From the NCBI RefSeq assembly GCF_921293095.1, contig NW_025791658.1:6262001-6326000 (forward strand): 64,000 nucleotides of DNA, given 5' to 3'. Below the pieces are notes generated by a model. It was not told the DNA's origin. It did no database searches and saw only the letters and a program-made list of their open reading frames with translations. Positions 42,210-53,721 of the stretch are shown here, one piece after another. Every line of letters begins with the position of its first letter. Position 1 is the stretch's first letter. The position numbers and the translations under genes were made by a program. The DNA is from Ischnura elegans (taxonomy: Eukaryota > Arthropoda > Insecta > Odonata > Coenagrionidae).

Positions 42210-43575
42210 ATGGAAGTGGGAAACCCTACCAACTATCTCTTCCCTGAAAACATGGAGATTGATCAAACTAGCCTCGGATGGTCTAATCGCGAGAGCCAGC
42301 CCTTAAGGGCGGGTGTCGTAGGTGGCAACGAGATCGGCAAGGTCCTCGGGGTCCGTATCATGCGAAATCCTTGCAGGGACATATCATCATCATCTTTTTC
42401 AGCATCAGCAGTAGCATCCCAGGAGCAGGACAAGAAGACCAAGAGGATGGATAAGAAGAAGGCATCGGTGAATATAGGGACATGGAATGTGAGGACTCTG
42501 ATGAGGGCGGGGAAGTTAGAAAATATCAAAAGGGAAATGGATAAAGGGAGGATAAATATCTTAGGATTATGCGAGGTGAGGTGGAGGGATGGCGGGGACT
42601 ATTGGAGTGATGGATTTAGGGTTATATATAGTGGAGGGGAAGAAAGCCAGCGGGGGGTAGCTTTAGTACTAAACGGGAAGATGGGTAAGCGTGTGGTAGG
42701 TATAGACCAGGTAAGCGATAGGATTCTGGTGGTAGAAATTGAGGCGCGGCCCACCAACCTTGTGGTGGTCCAAGTTTACATGCCCACTAGCAATCATAGG
42801 GAAGAAGAAGTAGATGAGGTGTATGAACAGCTCGAGGAAATAATTAGAGACACACCGGGTAGGAAAAATCTGATAGTAATGGGGGACTGGAATGCCTCAG
42901 TTCGGGAAGGGAGGGATGGGCACGAAATAGGAGATTTTTGTCAAGGAATACGAAACGACAGGGGAGAGAAAGCAGCAGAATTTTGTAGGAGAAACAAATT
43001 ATTCATCACAAACACGTGGTTCAATCATCATAAAGGGCGAAGGTACACGTGGAAAAGTCCAATGGATGTGGGGAGATATCAAATAGACTACATTATGGTA
43101 AGACGGAGGTTTAGGAATAGTGTGAAAAACTCGCGCAGCTTCCCCGCAGCGGATGCGGATTCGGACCACAATCTAGTGCTCATGAAATGCAACGTAAGAT
43201 TCAAAAGACTTAGGTTAGCAAAGGAAAGTTAGAAAGTTAGGAAGGCGAAGAAATGGAACATAGAAGCCCTGAAGGGGAGTATGAGGAGAGAATATCAGGA
43301 GCTAGTGGACATTAGTATACGGGAGATTGAAAGTACCAAGACGGTAGAGGAAAGATGGGATAATATAAAAACGGGAATAGTCAAAGCGGCGGAGAAGTCA
43401 ATTGGTTACGTTGACAGTAGAAGGATAAAGAAGCCGTGGATAACGGAGGCAATGGTAAATGAAATGGAGGAGAGGAGGAAGTGGAAGAACGTGGACACAG
43501 AACAGGGAAAAAGAATGTACAGGGAACTGAATAATCGATTACGACGTGAAACTAAGAGGGCAAGGGAGGCTTGAG
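42210..43575 (+). pseudogene. RTE endonuclease domain (decayed)
   Basis: The endonuclease cuts target DNA to prime reverse transcription. Visible motifs are IGTWNVRTL, LGLCEVRW (catalytic Glu), GDWNAS and SDHNLV (catalytic Asp-His). The N-terminal ~80 residues are serine-rich, with no known domain. An in-frame TAG at 43230-43232 separates the endonuclease from a charged linker that stays in the same frame (SMRREYQELVDISIRE) up to a TGA at 43572-43574. Confidence 0.9.
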
Positions 43576-45303
43576 GAAAGGACAGTGCGAGAAAATGGAA
43601 AAGTTCCAGAAGGATGGAGAAGTACGCCAAAGTTAAATCGCTATCGGGCGGCAAAAAGAGGACAAGCCATGTCTAAAATTAAGGCTAAAGATGGGAGGAT
43701 GCTAACCGAGCGAGAAGAGGTACAGAGTAGATGGAAGGAATACGTGGAGGACCTGTATGACGGAGCGAACAGACCAGAGAGATTGACTCTAGAGGAGGAA
43801 AGTGCAGTGGAGGAGGATAATCTTGGACTGGAGATATTAGATTCGGAAATAGAGAGAGCACTTCGTGATATGAAGGCTAGGAAAGCAGTAGGCATGGACA
43901 ATATCCCATGTGAGCTTCTGAAGAATCTAGGGAAGGAAGGTAAGAAAAGGTTTTTCGAACTAGTGCGCAGGATCTACGAGGAGGGATGTTGGCCGGAAGA
44001 TTTCGTGAAGACGGTTTTAATTCCGCTTCCGAAAAAGAAGAAAGCTGTGGAATGCGGAGATTATAGGACTATCAGCCTAATATCGCATGCGGCGAAAGTG
44101 GTACTGAGGATATTGAACAGACGAATGTAGGCGAGGGCAAACGAGTATTTGGGTGAAGATCAATTTGGTTTCAGAAAAGGGAAGCCAACTTGTGATGCAA
44201 TAGCAATAATGAGGTCCCTCGTCGAGAGGAACCTAGAATATGACCAGGACGTATATGCGTGTTTCGTGGATTTTGAGAAAGCATTTGATAGGGTGAACTG
44301 GGTTAAGTTGATGGATATTCTGAAGAGAATAGGTGTAGATTGGAGGGATAGACGACTGATTCGTAATCTTTATATGGCCCAGACGGTGCAAGTGAGGGTA
44401 GCGGACGGAGAATCTGGGTGGGCAAGCATTGGCCGAGGTGTGAGGCAAGGCTGTCCTCTATCGCCGCTGCTCTTTAACGTGTACGCTGAGGAGATGGCAA
44501 GGGAAGCATGGGATGAGTTAGAAGCTGGGATAAAAGTGGGAGGAATGATGCTCAAATCAGTGAGATTCGCGGATGACCAGGCGTTGCTCAGCCAGTCAGC
44601 GAGGGGGCTTCAGGCTCTAGTGGATGCGTTATACGAACGTTGCGAGGAGTATGGGATGGGGATTAATCACAAGAAAACTAAGGTTATGCGGTTTTGTAAA
44701 GCATCACGAGCGAGAATGTGAGACTCAAGATAAAGGTGGGTGGTGAAAAACTTGAGCAGGTTGAACAATTCAACTATTTAGGAAGTACGTTAGAGGAAAA
44801 CGGATACAGTAGTAAGGACATCAGGAAGAGAATAGCATTAGCGAAGGAGGCGTTCATGAACAGGAAGGAGCTTCTGAGAGGATCGTTGTGTAACAGTTTA
44901 AAGAAAAGGTTAGTGAAGAGTTTGATTTGGAGCGTAGCTCTCTACGGTGCGGAAACGTGGACACTGAGGAAAGAAGACGAGAAAAGATTGGAGGCATTCG
45001 AGATGTGGGTATGGAGAAGAATGGAGAGGGTGAAATGGACGGAGAGGAAAAGGAACGATTAAGTGCTGGATATGGTTGGCGAGGAGAGGCAGCTTTTAGA
45101 TGAAATACGCAGGAGACAATGGTATGGATGGAGTTAGTGCTTAGCGGGGAGGGGATGTTGAAAATGGTGTTAGAGGGTAGAATGTTAGGTAAACGAGGGA
45201 GGGGAAGGAAAAGAATAGGATTTTTAGATAGATTGAAGGAGAGTAGGCCTTACAGTGAATTAAAGAAGGCAGTGCTGGAAGGAAAGGGAGATACTCCATG
45301 AAA
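43576..45303 (+). pseudogene. RTE reverse transcriptase domain (decayed)
   Basis: RNA-dependent DNA polymerase of the LINE. In order: KAVGMDNIPCELLKNLG, YRTISLISHAAK, EDQFGFRKGKPTCDAI, CFVDFEKAFDRV (motif A), GVRQGCPLSPLLFN (motif B), RFADDQALL (catalytic FADD at 44565-44576), GINHKKTKVM, then a C-terminal YGAETWTL region. Frame changes near 43670 and near 44715, and stops at 44128-44130, 45060 and shortly after, break it. Catalytic residues themselves are preserved. Confidence 0.9.
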
Positions 45304-45349
45304 ACCTGCCTTAATCGGTGGAATACTATAATAATAATAACGATAACGA

Positions 45350-45930
45350 TTCCAATTTCGGGACTTTGTCCAATAACATAGAATAATAATTGTTTATTCT
45401 GACGGGTGTAAACCTAATGTACAAAAAAGTGTTACATAAATAAGAATTTAGACATGGTGTTACATATTGAAGTATATATAAGAAGCATATAAACATCAAT
45501 AAGCATTATTTAACACGTTAAAAAAGTAAAGGGTAGCAAAAGATAACATGTGATTTAACGCCGCCTTCTCTTTAACTAATTTCTCCATATTTTTTACACT
45601 TCTATTAACGCAATTTCATTATTATAAACAAAATAAGAATTAATAATTATTCGAAAGTCTCAAAATATCAACACTACTCGCAAACAAATACTATCCCTTG
45701 TTGACAGCCATGATGCGCCTTCTCTGATTTCTTCCTGAAGACGCTTGCACGCTTAGAATCATGGGAAAAGTGGGGAAAAGGAAGCACACGTCGATGCCTA
45801 AATCTGGCGGCCGCGTTAGCTGTATAAATTCCCTCCCTTATGCTGACTAATGAGTTGGGACATCCTTCCAAGATGGCGTCATGGCTACATCCTGGGATTG
45901 GCATAGCCAAATGGCCAATCGGGACACGGC
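45350..45930. other. Right flank of DNA transposon 41356-45931, no gene
   Basis: AT-rich interior, then the right inverted end (TTGGGACATCC, GGCCAATCGGGACACGG). A minus-strand frame at 45674-45910 is unconvincing. Confidence 0.4.
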
Positions 45931-46659
45931 TTAATTAAATTTCGATCAGAACCCAAGCTAATGTTTGCACTCACCTCACAGAGATTACGTATAAAATACA
46001 TTCTTACACCCCTCCTCCTATCTTAGCTCTGGCGTAACTGCATGTGATAGCATCTGTTTCATCATGTTGAGAATGACATTTGAGTGTTGAAAATAAAATT
46101 GGTGCTGGAATACTGTATAAAAGCGTAAAAATTACTATTGCCATTGAATATTTTGACATGAGCATCATACAGTAAACTCTCGATTATTCGAAGCAGGATT
46201 TCACGAAGTTTTCGATTATACGAAGTGATAGTGCGGTCCCGGCGAAAAGCCTATGGTAAATACATGGTGCTATTCGATTATACGAAGTTTCGATTATACG
46301 AAATATTTAGAATTTACGAACCTCGGATCGGTCCCCAGGAGCGAATGGCATTCGTTTATACGAACTATGGCGAAATATTTGTCAACAAAACCAGAACGCC
46401 GGCGTAAGTAGCTAGAAAAATCAGCGCTTCCAACTGTGGTTCATCAAAAGTGTGAAATCGTAAATGATAGTGCAACTTTGGAGAGAAAGGGTTCGCCTAA
46501 AACCTCACGGTGGGAATTTAGGGGAAGTAAGAGTTAAGTAAAGTATCGCGACTGATATAATGCCCCTATTTTCGTGCCTATTCGTAAACATCGCATCGAC
46601 AATACTTCGTAGTTTAACATGTCAGGAAGGTCGAGCGGGGTATTTCGTACACTCCTAAT

Positions 46660-46698
46660 TAACCCTTTGCACTGCTGTGAACGTACCTGGTACGTTCG
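46660..46698. repeat. TTAA-linked palindrome inside Tigger
   Basis: TTAA at 46660-46663, then CCCTTTGCACTGC, followed by the palindrome GAACGTACCTGGTACGTTC (46680-46698). The layout matches piggyBac-type ends at 1402 and 1766. A right end was not found. Confidence 0.5.
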
Positions 46699-47224
46699 CA
46701 AGGCAGGCTGCTGTGAACGTACTTCGAAGACTACTTGACTACTTTTCGCCGGAGCACTTCGAAGGGTCCCTAATCCGGGACCCTTTCCTCGACGAGCTCA
46801 CCCTCGCTGGCCCCTCTCTTCGACCCTCCGAGCGTGGTGCCTTTCTCCCCAAAAGTGACCACTCTGACTGCATTTTGAAAATCTATCAATCAATGCCATC
46901 ATCAAAAATAATTGTTTGCATCGCACTCCTGCCTATCAGGCATTCAAGTACGTCTGTGAACCGTGTTTCTGCGATGAGGAATAACGACTTTGTTAACTTT
47001 GCTAAAATGGCCAAGTTAATAAAATTTACTTACTTAAAATTTACTTACAAATACGTACTTTATTTCCTCCACTACAATCGCAAATTGCTGGAAATCGGCC
47101 GGATTCCCTTTGATAGCGCATCATGAGGATGTTCTCGAGGTTTGTAATTGATACAACTAGCCTACTAGTAATTCTAGTGCTATAATATCACGGCTATGGT
47201 TGATTCGTCACGCTATACATTCAG

Positions 47225-47554
47225 GAAGCAGCAGCGGATAAAATCGCGGAAGAGATTAGAGGCTTAAAAGATGATTTTGAAAAATTCTTGGAAAAAGCAG
47301 GAAGAGCACAGCGCGCAACATCAAACGATTATATTGCCCTTGACGATGAACTCCGGGCTTGCGACAATGGGACGCTGGTACATGCGTCGGAAGAAGCAGC
47401 GGCCGGGACTAGTCATAATAGCAGTGACGACGAAGATGAAAGTGAAGTAATTTCACCAAATAAAAAAGAAGTACCCGCTGCCCTCCAAACATTAAGATAT
47501 ATTGATCTGGCTAACGAGTTAGGTCGCCAATTTCATTCCCATTTATGCAAGTGA
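47225..47554 (+). pseudogene. Tigger transposase C-terminal tail
   Basis: The frame includes IAEEIRGLKDDFEKFLEKAG, YIALDDELR, an acidic run (SSDDEDESE) and PAALQTLRYIDLANE before a stop. This order (YI..DDE, acidic stretch, A...LR) is the typical C-terminus of Tigger transposases. The DNA-binding and DDE domains are missing, so the element is internally deleted. Confidence 0.75.
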
Positions 47555-47641
47555 GAAACCATGGTGGAAGCGGCGATGGAGAAGGGCAAAAAGGAAAAAA
47601 ATTATTGATATTTTAGTAGTATCCTTTCGTGTACATAATAG

Positions 47642-47905
47642 CCTTCCTGAATAAACAACTTCAATATCTTAAGTATTGGGCTCTATTAACCACCAACTTA
47701 TTTTCAAGGCTACTCGTAATGAAGACGCACTTCTAACCGTGAACTTTCTTCTCGCGCGTCTACCCGTTTTCCTTCCTTCCTGAATAAACAACTTCAATAT
47801 CTTAAGTATTGGGCTCTATTAACCACCAACTTATTTTTCAGGCTACTCGTAATGAAGACGCACTTCTAACCGTGAACTTTCTTCTCGCGCGTCTACCCGT
47901 TTTCC
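47642..47905. repeat. 133-bp tandem duplication
   Basis: CCTTCCTGAATAAACAACTT at 47642 recurs at 47775; the two units are almost identical through TCTACCCGTTTTCC. Near-identity indicates recent slippage or unequal exchange. Confidence 0.9.
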
Positions 47906-49655
47906 CATGCCGAGAGATCTTTCTTTCCAAAGTCTTTGTTTACTTCCTCCCGCGGCCTTCTGCTGATCTTGCTGACACCCATCTTACGTATCCCAAACCC
48001 CTCCTTCCCCAGCATTTCCCATTCACTCCCTCCCCCCTAAGGTGACAGGTCGAGTGCGTCGCAAAAAATACGGCCCCCAAACGTAGACTGAGGCAGAGCT
48101 GAAGGCCATTTCCCCACCCTTCTTTCTCCTGCCCCCCTCACTACTGTTCACCACTCCTTTGTGCTGACCACACTTCTTTCCTCAGGCGATCCCCATCCCA
48201 CTCTTATTCACCCCACCCACTGGGAACGTTCCCCGATTGTGGAGAGAGGCATGGTTCATCATTACCTGCAACGGGGGTAAGTTATTAACCGGAGAGAGGC
48301 TGAAGAAGTATCTTCCACTATCAGGGAAATGGTGCCGCGCATATAATTCTCTCTCTTCTTCTCTGCTGACGTTTCAATTGAAATTATTTTCTTTGCTCTT
48401 TCCTCACTATATTTATTTACGATTATTGCGCGACTATTTTTTAGTGCTTAAGCTAAGAAAATCTTTTCTCTACGTCAATGATTCTTTGCATAACTTTCAA
48501 TACGGAGGAGAAAGGGACACGAAAACAAAATGAGGAGAATGTACAGGTTTTCGCGGGTCATTTTTGGGAATTCACGCAAGTGAACCAATACTTCACACAC
48601 GTTGAGAAATGATGAAAAACATCTCTTGTAGAAAAACAATCAATGCGGATAATAACGTTTCCCTCTTTATTTCTCCGATAATGGAAGATGTTTCTCCTGT
48701 CGTTTTCCGGTTGGAACCTTGCTCCTGTCGGCATAAAAGAAGAGAGAGAAATACTATATGAACATAGCACTTCACACCCGGTACGAAGAATATGGTCCGG
48801 ATGAAGAATAAAGTCTTTCGTAGCAACGTCTGCGAAGATGATGGAGCACAGTATCCGGACGGAGAGCTCAAACAGAATTTACTTCAAATATTCGCCAGAA
48901 GATAATCATATCCTACGAAATTTAGAATCGTAACTGAATCTCAACAAAAATAACCAATGGAAAAGATAGCACATTCAACTGAATATACAGAGTAACTCGA
49001 AATATTAACTTACGAAGGTTATTTTGGAAACGGGTGGAGGCCCTCGTTTTTCTTTTTTTCTCGTCACTGAGCGATAGAGGGCGACATAAATGGCGGTTAG
49101 GCCGGCTGCCGCTAACATTCCGTGGGTGCTGGAAACAAATATCTATCATGCGCGAACTTAATAGTTGTTATTCGCTCCTAACCACATATTTATAACATTA
49201 AATTCTTATAATAAACTTTGCAATTCATTATTTGATTACGTTTTCTAAACTTGTTGAGAATTTCTTAAGCGATCGTTGATGTTGAAGTATGAACAAGAAA
49301 TGGGAATTTTATGGTGGTATTATTATTTAACGATTTTTCACATCATAAATCGATAACAAAAAGCCTTTTCTATGGATAATACCGAGAATAACCACCGAAA
49401 ACATTTAAATAAGACCACTAAAGACAAAAAACGGCGGAAGAAACAAAAGCGAACATTTTTTTCGTGACTTATGAAAAAGGTTTGAATTTACGAAACTCGA
49501 TTTTACGAAGTGCCGATTTTCCGGTCCCACTGACTTCGTAAAATCAAGAGTTTACTGTATTTCTACCAAACCATGCCAAAAACGATTTCATACAGTCATT
49601 TCACCGAATTCCACCAAAACGTTTCATAAAAACACAGCCCATAGATAGGCCTGAA

Positions 49656-52474
49656 GGGTCATTCCATGCCAAATCATCACAGCTCCCAACCCGACCGTCT
49701 CAGATTTGCTTGAAATTTGGTAGGAAGTTGAAGCACATGAAACTGTGCTCATACACAAAATTTTAATCCTCAGCCGTACACGGTATTCATACAGCAGGGT
49801 TGCAAACATGACAAAAAATGCAAAATTTTCCCTCGCATGCTCTACAAAAATAAATCATAACTTAGGTAATAATTGTGATAGAAACTTCCTGTTGGTCTCA
49901 TTTTAAAGCTAAAGGAACATGGTTTCTGTAAAAAATGTTAGATTTTAAGATACCGATTTTTTTTATTCCGAGGTCACACCATGTGACCTTTGACCTCGAG
50001 TATCTAAAAAAATGTATCTTAAATTTTATTCGGAAAAAAATATGTTAGACAGTTAAATGCATTCTATCTTTGGTATAAATTTCATTTTGGGATGGCTTTG
50101 GGAACAGGAGTAAAAAAATTATTGAATCATGAGTGAAAATAATATCCCCTATGAAAAAGTTGTACACAAGTTCTAAACAGGCTGTGTACAATGTACACAT
50201 TTTACATACATTTATATGCTTTTGTTTATGAAAGCATACATGAGTACATCGCATATAATATACTCAATTTCCATTTTGGATGTGTACAATGTCATTTTAC
50301 GTACATTAAAATGAACTCATTGTATATGCATATATTGTGTGTCCATAAAATGTATACAATGTACGGTAGTGCATATTGTATAAAAAGCATACATTGCATG
50401 CATGTAAGCTTGCGCTAGTGGCTAGCCTCTTCAGAGTTCCACCCAATCCATCACATGAATTCTAGCCATGAGATGTGGCAAAGAAGTGCCACTCGGCTGG
50501 AATCCCAAATTCAACTTTGTGTTGTATCAGGTTTGAAAATTTTTTCCTGTTTATGTATTGGCCTGCACACACCCCAATGCTTAGGGCGTAGAGAGGCAAA
50601 TTTTGTACTGTTCTGTCTGTTTGAAATGCATGTACACTTCTGCAAGGTTGTTTAAAATTAGCCTCTTTTGTATTTGTTCTTTCACACCACTCATTTTCAC
50701 ACACAGTCTTTTTTGCCAGGCATAATTCTGCTGACATCATCATTGGCGTAAATGCTCTTCACAGTCTCGGAAACATCTGGATCCATGCTCCTTCCTGGTT
50801 TAGGATTTGGTGTTGACAATATCCCACGTTCTTTTACTAATTGCTTTGCTTTTCATATCATGTGGTTACCATCTAGTGGAAATTCTTGCTCAATTCTTTT
50901 GATACTCCAGAGTTTAGGAAGACGGGTCAAAATTGTTACTTTCTCACTTTTCATAGTAGTTTCTTCACAATTTTCTTTTAGTTGTTGCAAATGTCATCAC
51001 AACTATGATTGTTAGGCACGGATTCTTCAGCTGGAATCGGAAATATCTTCTCTTTTACGACTTTTGCAATTTTAATAGCTTTCTTTCTGCAGTATGGCTC
51101 TTCCTTCATTCTCTTCCTCTTGTTAGGTGATGCACCAATACTACTCAGACTTTCATATAATGTTTATAAAGCAGATTCAGTCCTGAATGTGCTCAATTCC
51201 ATATCACTTTCTTCATCAACTGATATGCTTGGTTCTTCATGAGGAGCATAATCAAATATGTTAATGTCTTGCTACAGTTGTCACAAATCATTGGTTCACA
51301 ATTGACATGCGATAGTTTTCCCACCATCCATCGTAGCACTTTCCTCAATTGTTTTCTACTGCATTATGCCCTTTAATGTCAAAAGAGTTGCAGAACTGTG
51401 TGTCTATATACTTCTTATCCATTACCACACACTTATTTAAGTTGTCAATTATTATACACACTAAGTAGTCCCTTGAAACACACGTGAACTCCACAGAAGC
51501 TCGAGAAAGACTTGAGCTTGCTTACCAGACTAGTAGTGCACTGACAGAAAGAGAGAGAGCTAGAGAATTTTGAACTTGTGTGATGGATGTTTTATATAGG
51601 AAGAGCATAAAATGTCAAATGAAAATTTAGCGTACAATTTGTACACAATGTACAAAGGATTTCCAGGTTATGGTGTGGATGCACAAATGGTGTAAAAAAT
51701 GTGTATGTTGTATAAAAATTTGGCTTATCACAATTTGTATACAATATGCACTACCGTACATTGTATACATTTTATGGACACACAATATATGCATATACAA
51801 TGAGTTCATTTTAATGTACGTAAAATGACATTGTACACATCCAAAATGGAAATTGAGTATATTATATGCGATGTACTCATGTATGCTTTCATAAACAAAA
51901 GCATATAAATGTATGTAAAATGTGTACATTGTACACAGCCTGTTTAGAACTTGTGTACAACTTTTTCATAGGGGATATTATTTTCACTCATGATTCAATA
52001 ATTTTTTTACTCCTGTTCCCAAAGCCATCCCAAAATGAAATTTATACCAAAGATAGAATGCATTTAACTGTCTAACATATTTTTTTCCGAATAAAATTTA
52101 AGATACATTTTTTTAGATACTCGAGGTCAAAGGTCACATGGTGTGACCTCGGAATAAAAAAAATCGGTATCTTAAAATCTAACATTTTTTACAGAAACCA
52201 TGTTCCTTTAGCTTTAAAATGAGACCAACAGGAAGTTTCTATCACAATTATTACCTAAGTTATGATTTATTTTTGTAGAGCATGCGAGGGAAAATTTTGC
52301 ATTTTTTGTCATGTTTGCAACCCTGCTGTATGAATACCGTGTACGGCTGAGGATTAAAATTTTGTGTATGAGCACAGTTTCATGTGCTTCAACTTCCTAC
52401 CAAATTTCAAGCAAATCTGAGACGGTCGGGTTGAAAAGTCCACTTTTCTGTGATGATTTGGCATGGAATGACCC
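49656..52474. mobile_element. 2.8 kb element with ~735-bp terminal inverted repeats
   Basis: Ends GGGTCATTCCATGCCAAATC, inverted at the right, flanked by TGAA (49652-49655, 52475-52478). Arms 49656-50385 and 51738-52474 are almost identical except for a small insertion (AAAAGTCCACTTTTCTG) near the right tip. The central ~1.35 kb encodes a broken protein on the minus strand. A 4-bp duplication with GGG-type ends and long TIRs suggests a Sola-like or related superfamily, but this is tentative. It inserted at the junction of tandem units A and B. Confidence 0.85.
50385..51240 (-). pseudogene. Broken transposon protein with MPGKKD and FFATSHG motifs
   Basis: The minus strand reads, with several stops and frame changes, EEPSISVDEESDMEL, SPNKRKRMKEEPY (nuclear-signal-like), TVKSIYANDDVSRIMPGKKD, then EWHFFATSHG, and after a TAG CDGLGGTLKRLA. 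Motifs of the SR.MPGKKD and FFATSHGKG.CDGIGGT.KR type occur in a family of predicted proteins linked to animal DNA transposons (my recollection; family name not certain). The reading continues past the stop into the left inverted repeat. Only part of the protein is present. Confidence 0.65.
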
Positions 52475-52867
52475 TGAAACCTTCATTAACTAGAAAAAAG
52501 CTAGCGTGGACAGGATGCCTACTAAATTGATTCTTCAGAAGTACAACATCAAACTGTCCCCCGTAAGGTGCTAAAATTGAGTTGTGCTGTATCTTAGCTG
52601 CATTGATTTCCTTTACAGAGTTTAATTCTGAATTCCATGTTACATCCTATTCTTTTCAAATTCCAAAGTATTTTCTGACATAATTCAGTCTTAAACCAAG
52701 CTTAGCCAAGTACAGTTGTTAAGCCCACAAAAATAAACAAATAAGACAGTGGGAGTTTCAAAGTTAAGTGCTAATTCTGTAAGATGAATAATGTTCGGAA
52801 CCCAAGCTTACGTTTGGACTCATTTCACTGAGAGGAAGTGTTAAATACATGCATACACCCCTCCTCA

Positions 52868-53524
52868 GGGGTGATATCCCTGATTACATTGTTAAGGTTA
52901 ATAACATTTACCAGTTTAAAAGGCTTATGACAGCTCACTTATATCAAACTTTCCGTGCAAACCTAAATGAAAAACGATCTGGTTCATTGTCCAATGCATA
53001 ATAATAAGTGCATATATATATTATGTTGGTATATTTGTAACTATTCATTTTACGAAGACGTGTATAATTTATTTTTTGTTAATGTTTACATGGGTATACT
53101 CTTGTATGTGTTTTACCTTTTGTGCACACCGAATGAAAAATAATTTGGTTTCTTGTCAAAAGAACAATAATAAGAAAGTGTGCATATATAATTGTGTATG
53201 TATGTATATATATTTCACACATGTGTGTGTATATAGCTTCAGAAGAGATGCATAATTTATACTTTGTATTTTTTTCCCTTGTGTATAATCTTGTATGAAT
53301 ACCTAAGCATGTTTTCACTGTCATGTAATTGGAATTTTGTCTATGTTAACATATGTATACTCCTTTATGAATATTTACGAATGTTTCTATTGGCATGTAA
53401 TGCGCAGTTATGAAATTCAAATAATTGGTATATTGTCCATTTGCAGCACCAGAACTAAAAAAAATGTTAAATTGTAATCCTGTTCCATAGGACACTAGTC
53501 CTCGAACAATAAAATTCTATTCTA
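52868..53524 (+). mobile_element. 5'-truncated non-LTR LINE tail
   Basis: Flanked by CTCCTCA at 52861-52867 and 53525-53531. The first ~135 bp encode the C-terminal end of a CR1/Jockey-type protein (GDIPDYIVKVNNIYQFKRLM, then TAHLYQ, and a stop), followed by a long 3' untranslated region ending in ATTCTATTCT-type repeats. Typical of a LINE insertion truncated at the 5' end. Confidence 0.8.
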
Positions 53525-53721
53525 TTCTCCTCAAATCATAGCTCTGCTATAATTGCATGTGATATGGTTTGTTTACTCACGTTAAGAATGACATACCAGA
53601 GTCGAAAATAAAGTTGGTGGTGGAGTAGTGTATAAAATTGTGAAAATTCCTATTGGTGTTGAATATTATAACATGGACATACCGTATTTATACCAAACCA
53701 AGCCAGAAACAATTTCATATA

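Larger units (their letters stand above)
42023..45337 (+). mobile_element. Near full-length RTE-like LINE
   Basis: 3,315 bp, flanked by a 12-bp duplication TAACGATAACGA at 42011-42022 and 45338-45349, ending in a short TAA-type simple repeat. It has an apurinic endonuclease followed by a reverse transcriptase, the RTE-clade order, and the size is typical for RTE. The 5' leader (about 190 bp) precedes the first ATG at 42210. Several stops and frameshifts make it inactive. It inserted into the DNA transposon at 41356-45931. Confidence 0.88.
41356..45931. mobile_element. DNA transposon, AGCCGTGTCCC ends, carrying an RTE LINE
   Basis: Left end AGCCGTGTCCCAACTCC, right end inverted AGCCGTGTCCCGATTGGCC, with GGCCAAT-type and GTTGGGACATCC blocks internal on both sides. 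Flanks CTA/TTA suggest a 2-3 bp duplication (TA or YTA), leaning to PIF/Harbinger or a Tc1-like TA target. Copy B shows the uninterrupted region. Without the LINE it is ~1.26 kb and non-coding. Confidence 0.7.
46170..49557 (+). mobile_element. Tigger/pogo element 5, 3.4 kb, decayed
   Basis: Ends CAGTAAACTCTCGATTATTC and, inverted, CAGTAAACTCTTGATTTTAC. TA flanks (46168-46169, 49558-49559). Subterminal CGATTATACGAAGT repeats run in both ends. The interior keeps only the C-terminal tail of a transposase (47225-47554) plus other sequence including a 133-bp duplication. Copy B shows the empty TA site. A TTAACCCTTTGCACTG-like piece at 46660 suggests a further TTAA element inserted inside. Confidence 0.88.
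40280..49651. repeat. Tandem unit copy A (~0.63 kb) exploded by insertions
   Basis: With inserted elements removed (40547-41324, 41356-45931, 46170-49557), the remaining ~0.63 kb aligns block by block with 52479-54530. Examples are CTAGCGTG, GCATTGATTTCCTTTA, TTAAGCCCACAAAAATAAAC, ATACACCCCTCCTC, GAATGACAT, and TCATTTCACCGAATTCCACC. Non-coding. See copy B. Confidence 0.8.

Noticed and set aside
50191..51929. Identical open frames on opposite strands (MYTFYIHLYAFVYES type)
   Set aside because: Produced by the inverted arms of the 49656-52474 element and rich in TGTACA/TACATT simple sequence.
53000..53260. TATATA/TGTGTG-rich stretch as a regulatory region
   Set aside because: Simple-sequence content inside a LINE 3' untranslated region; no specific site supported.
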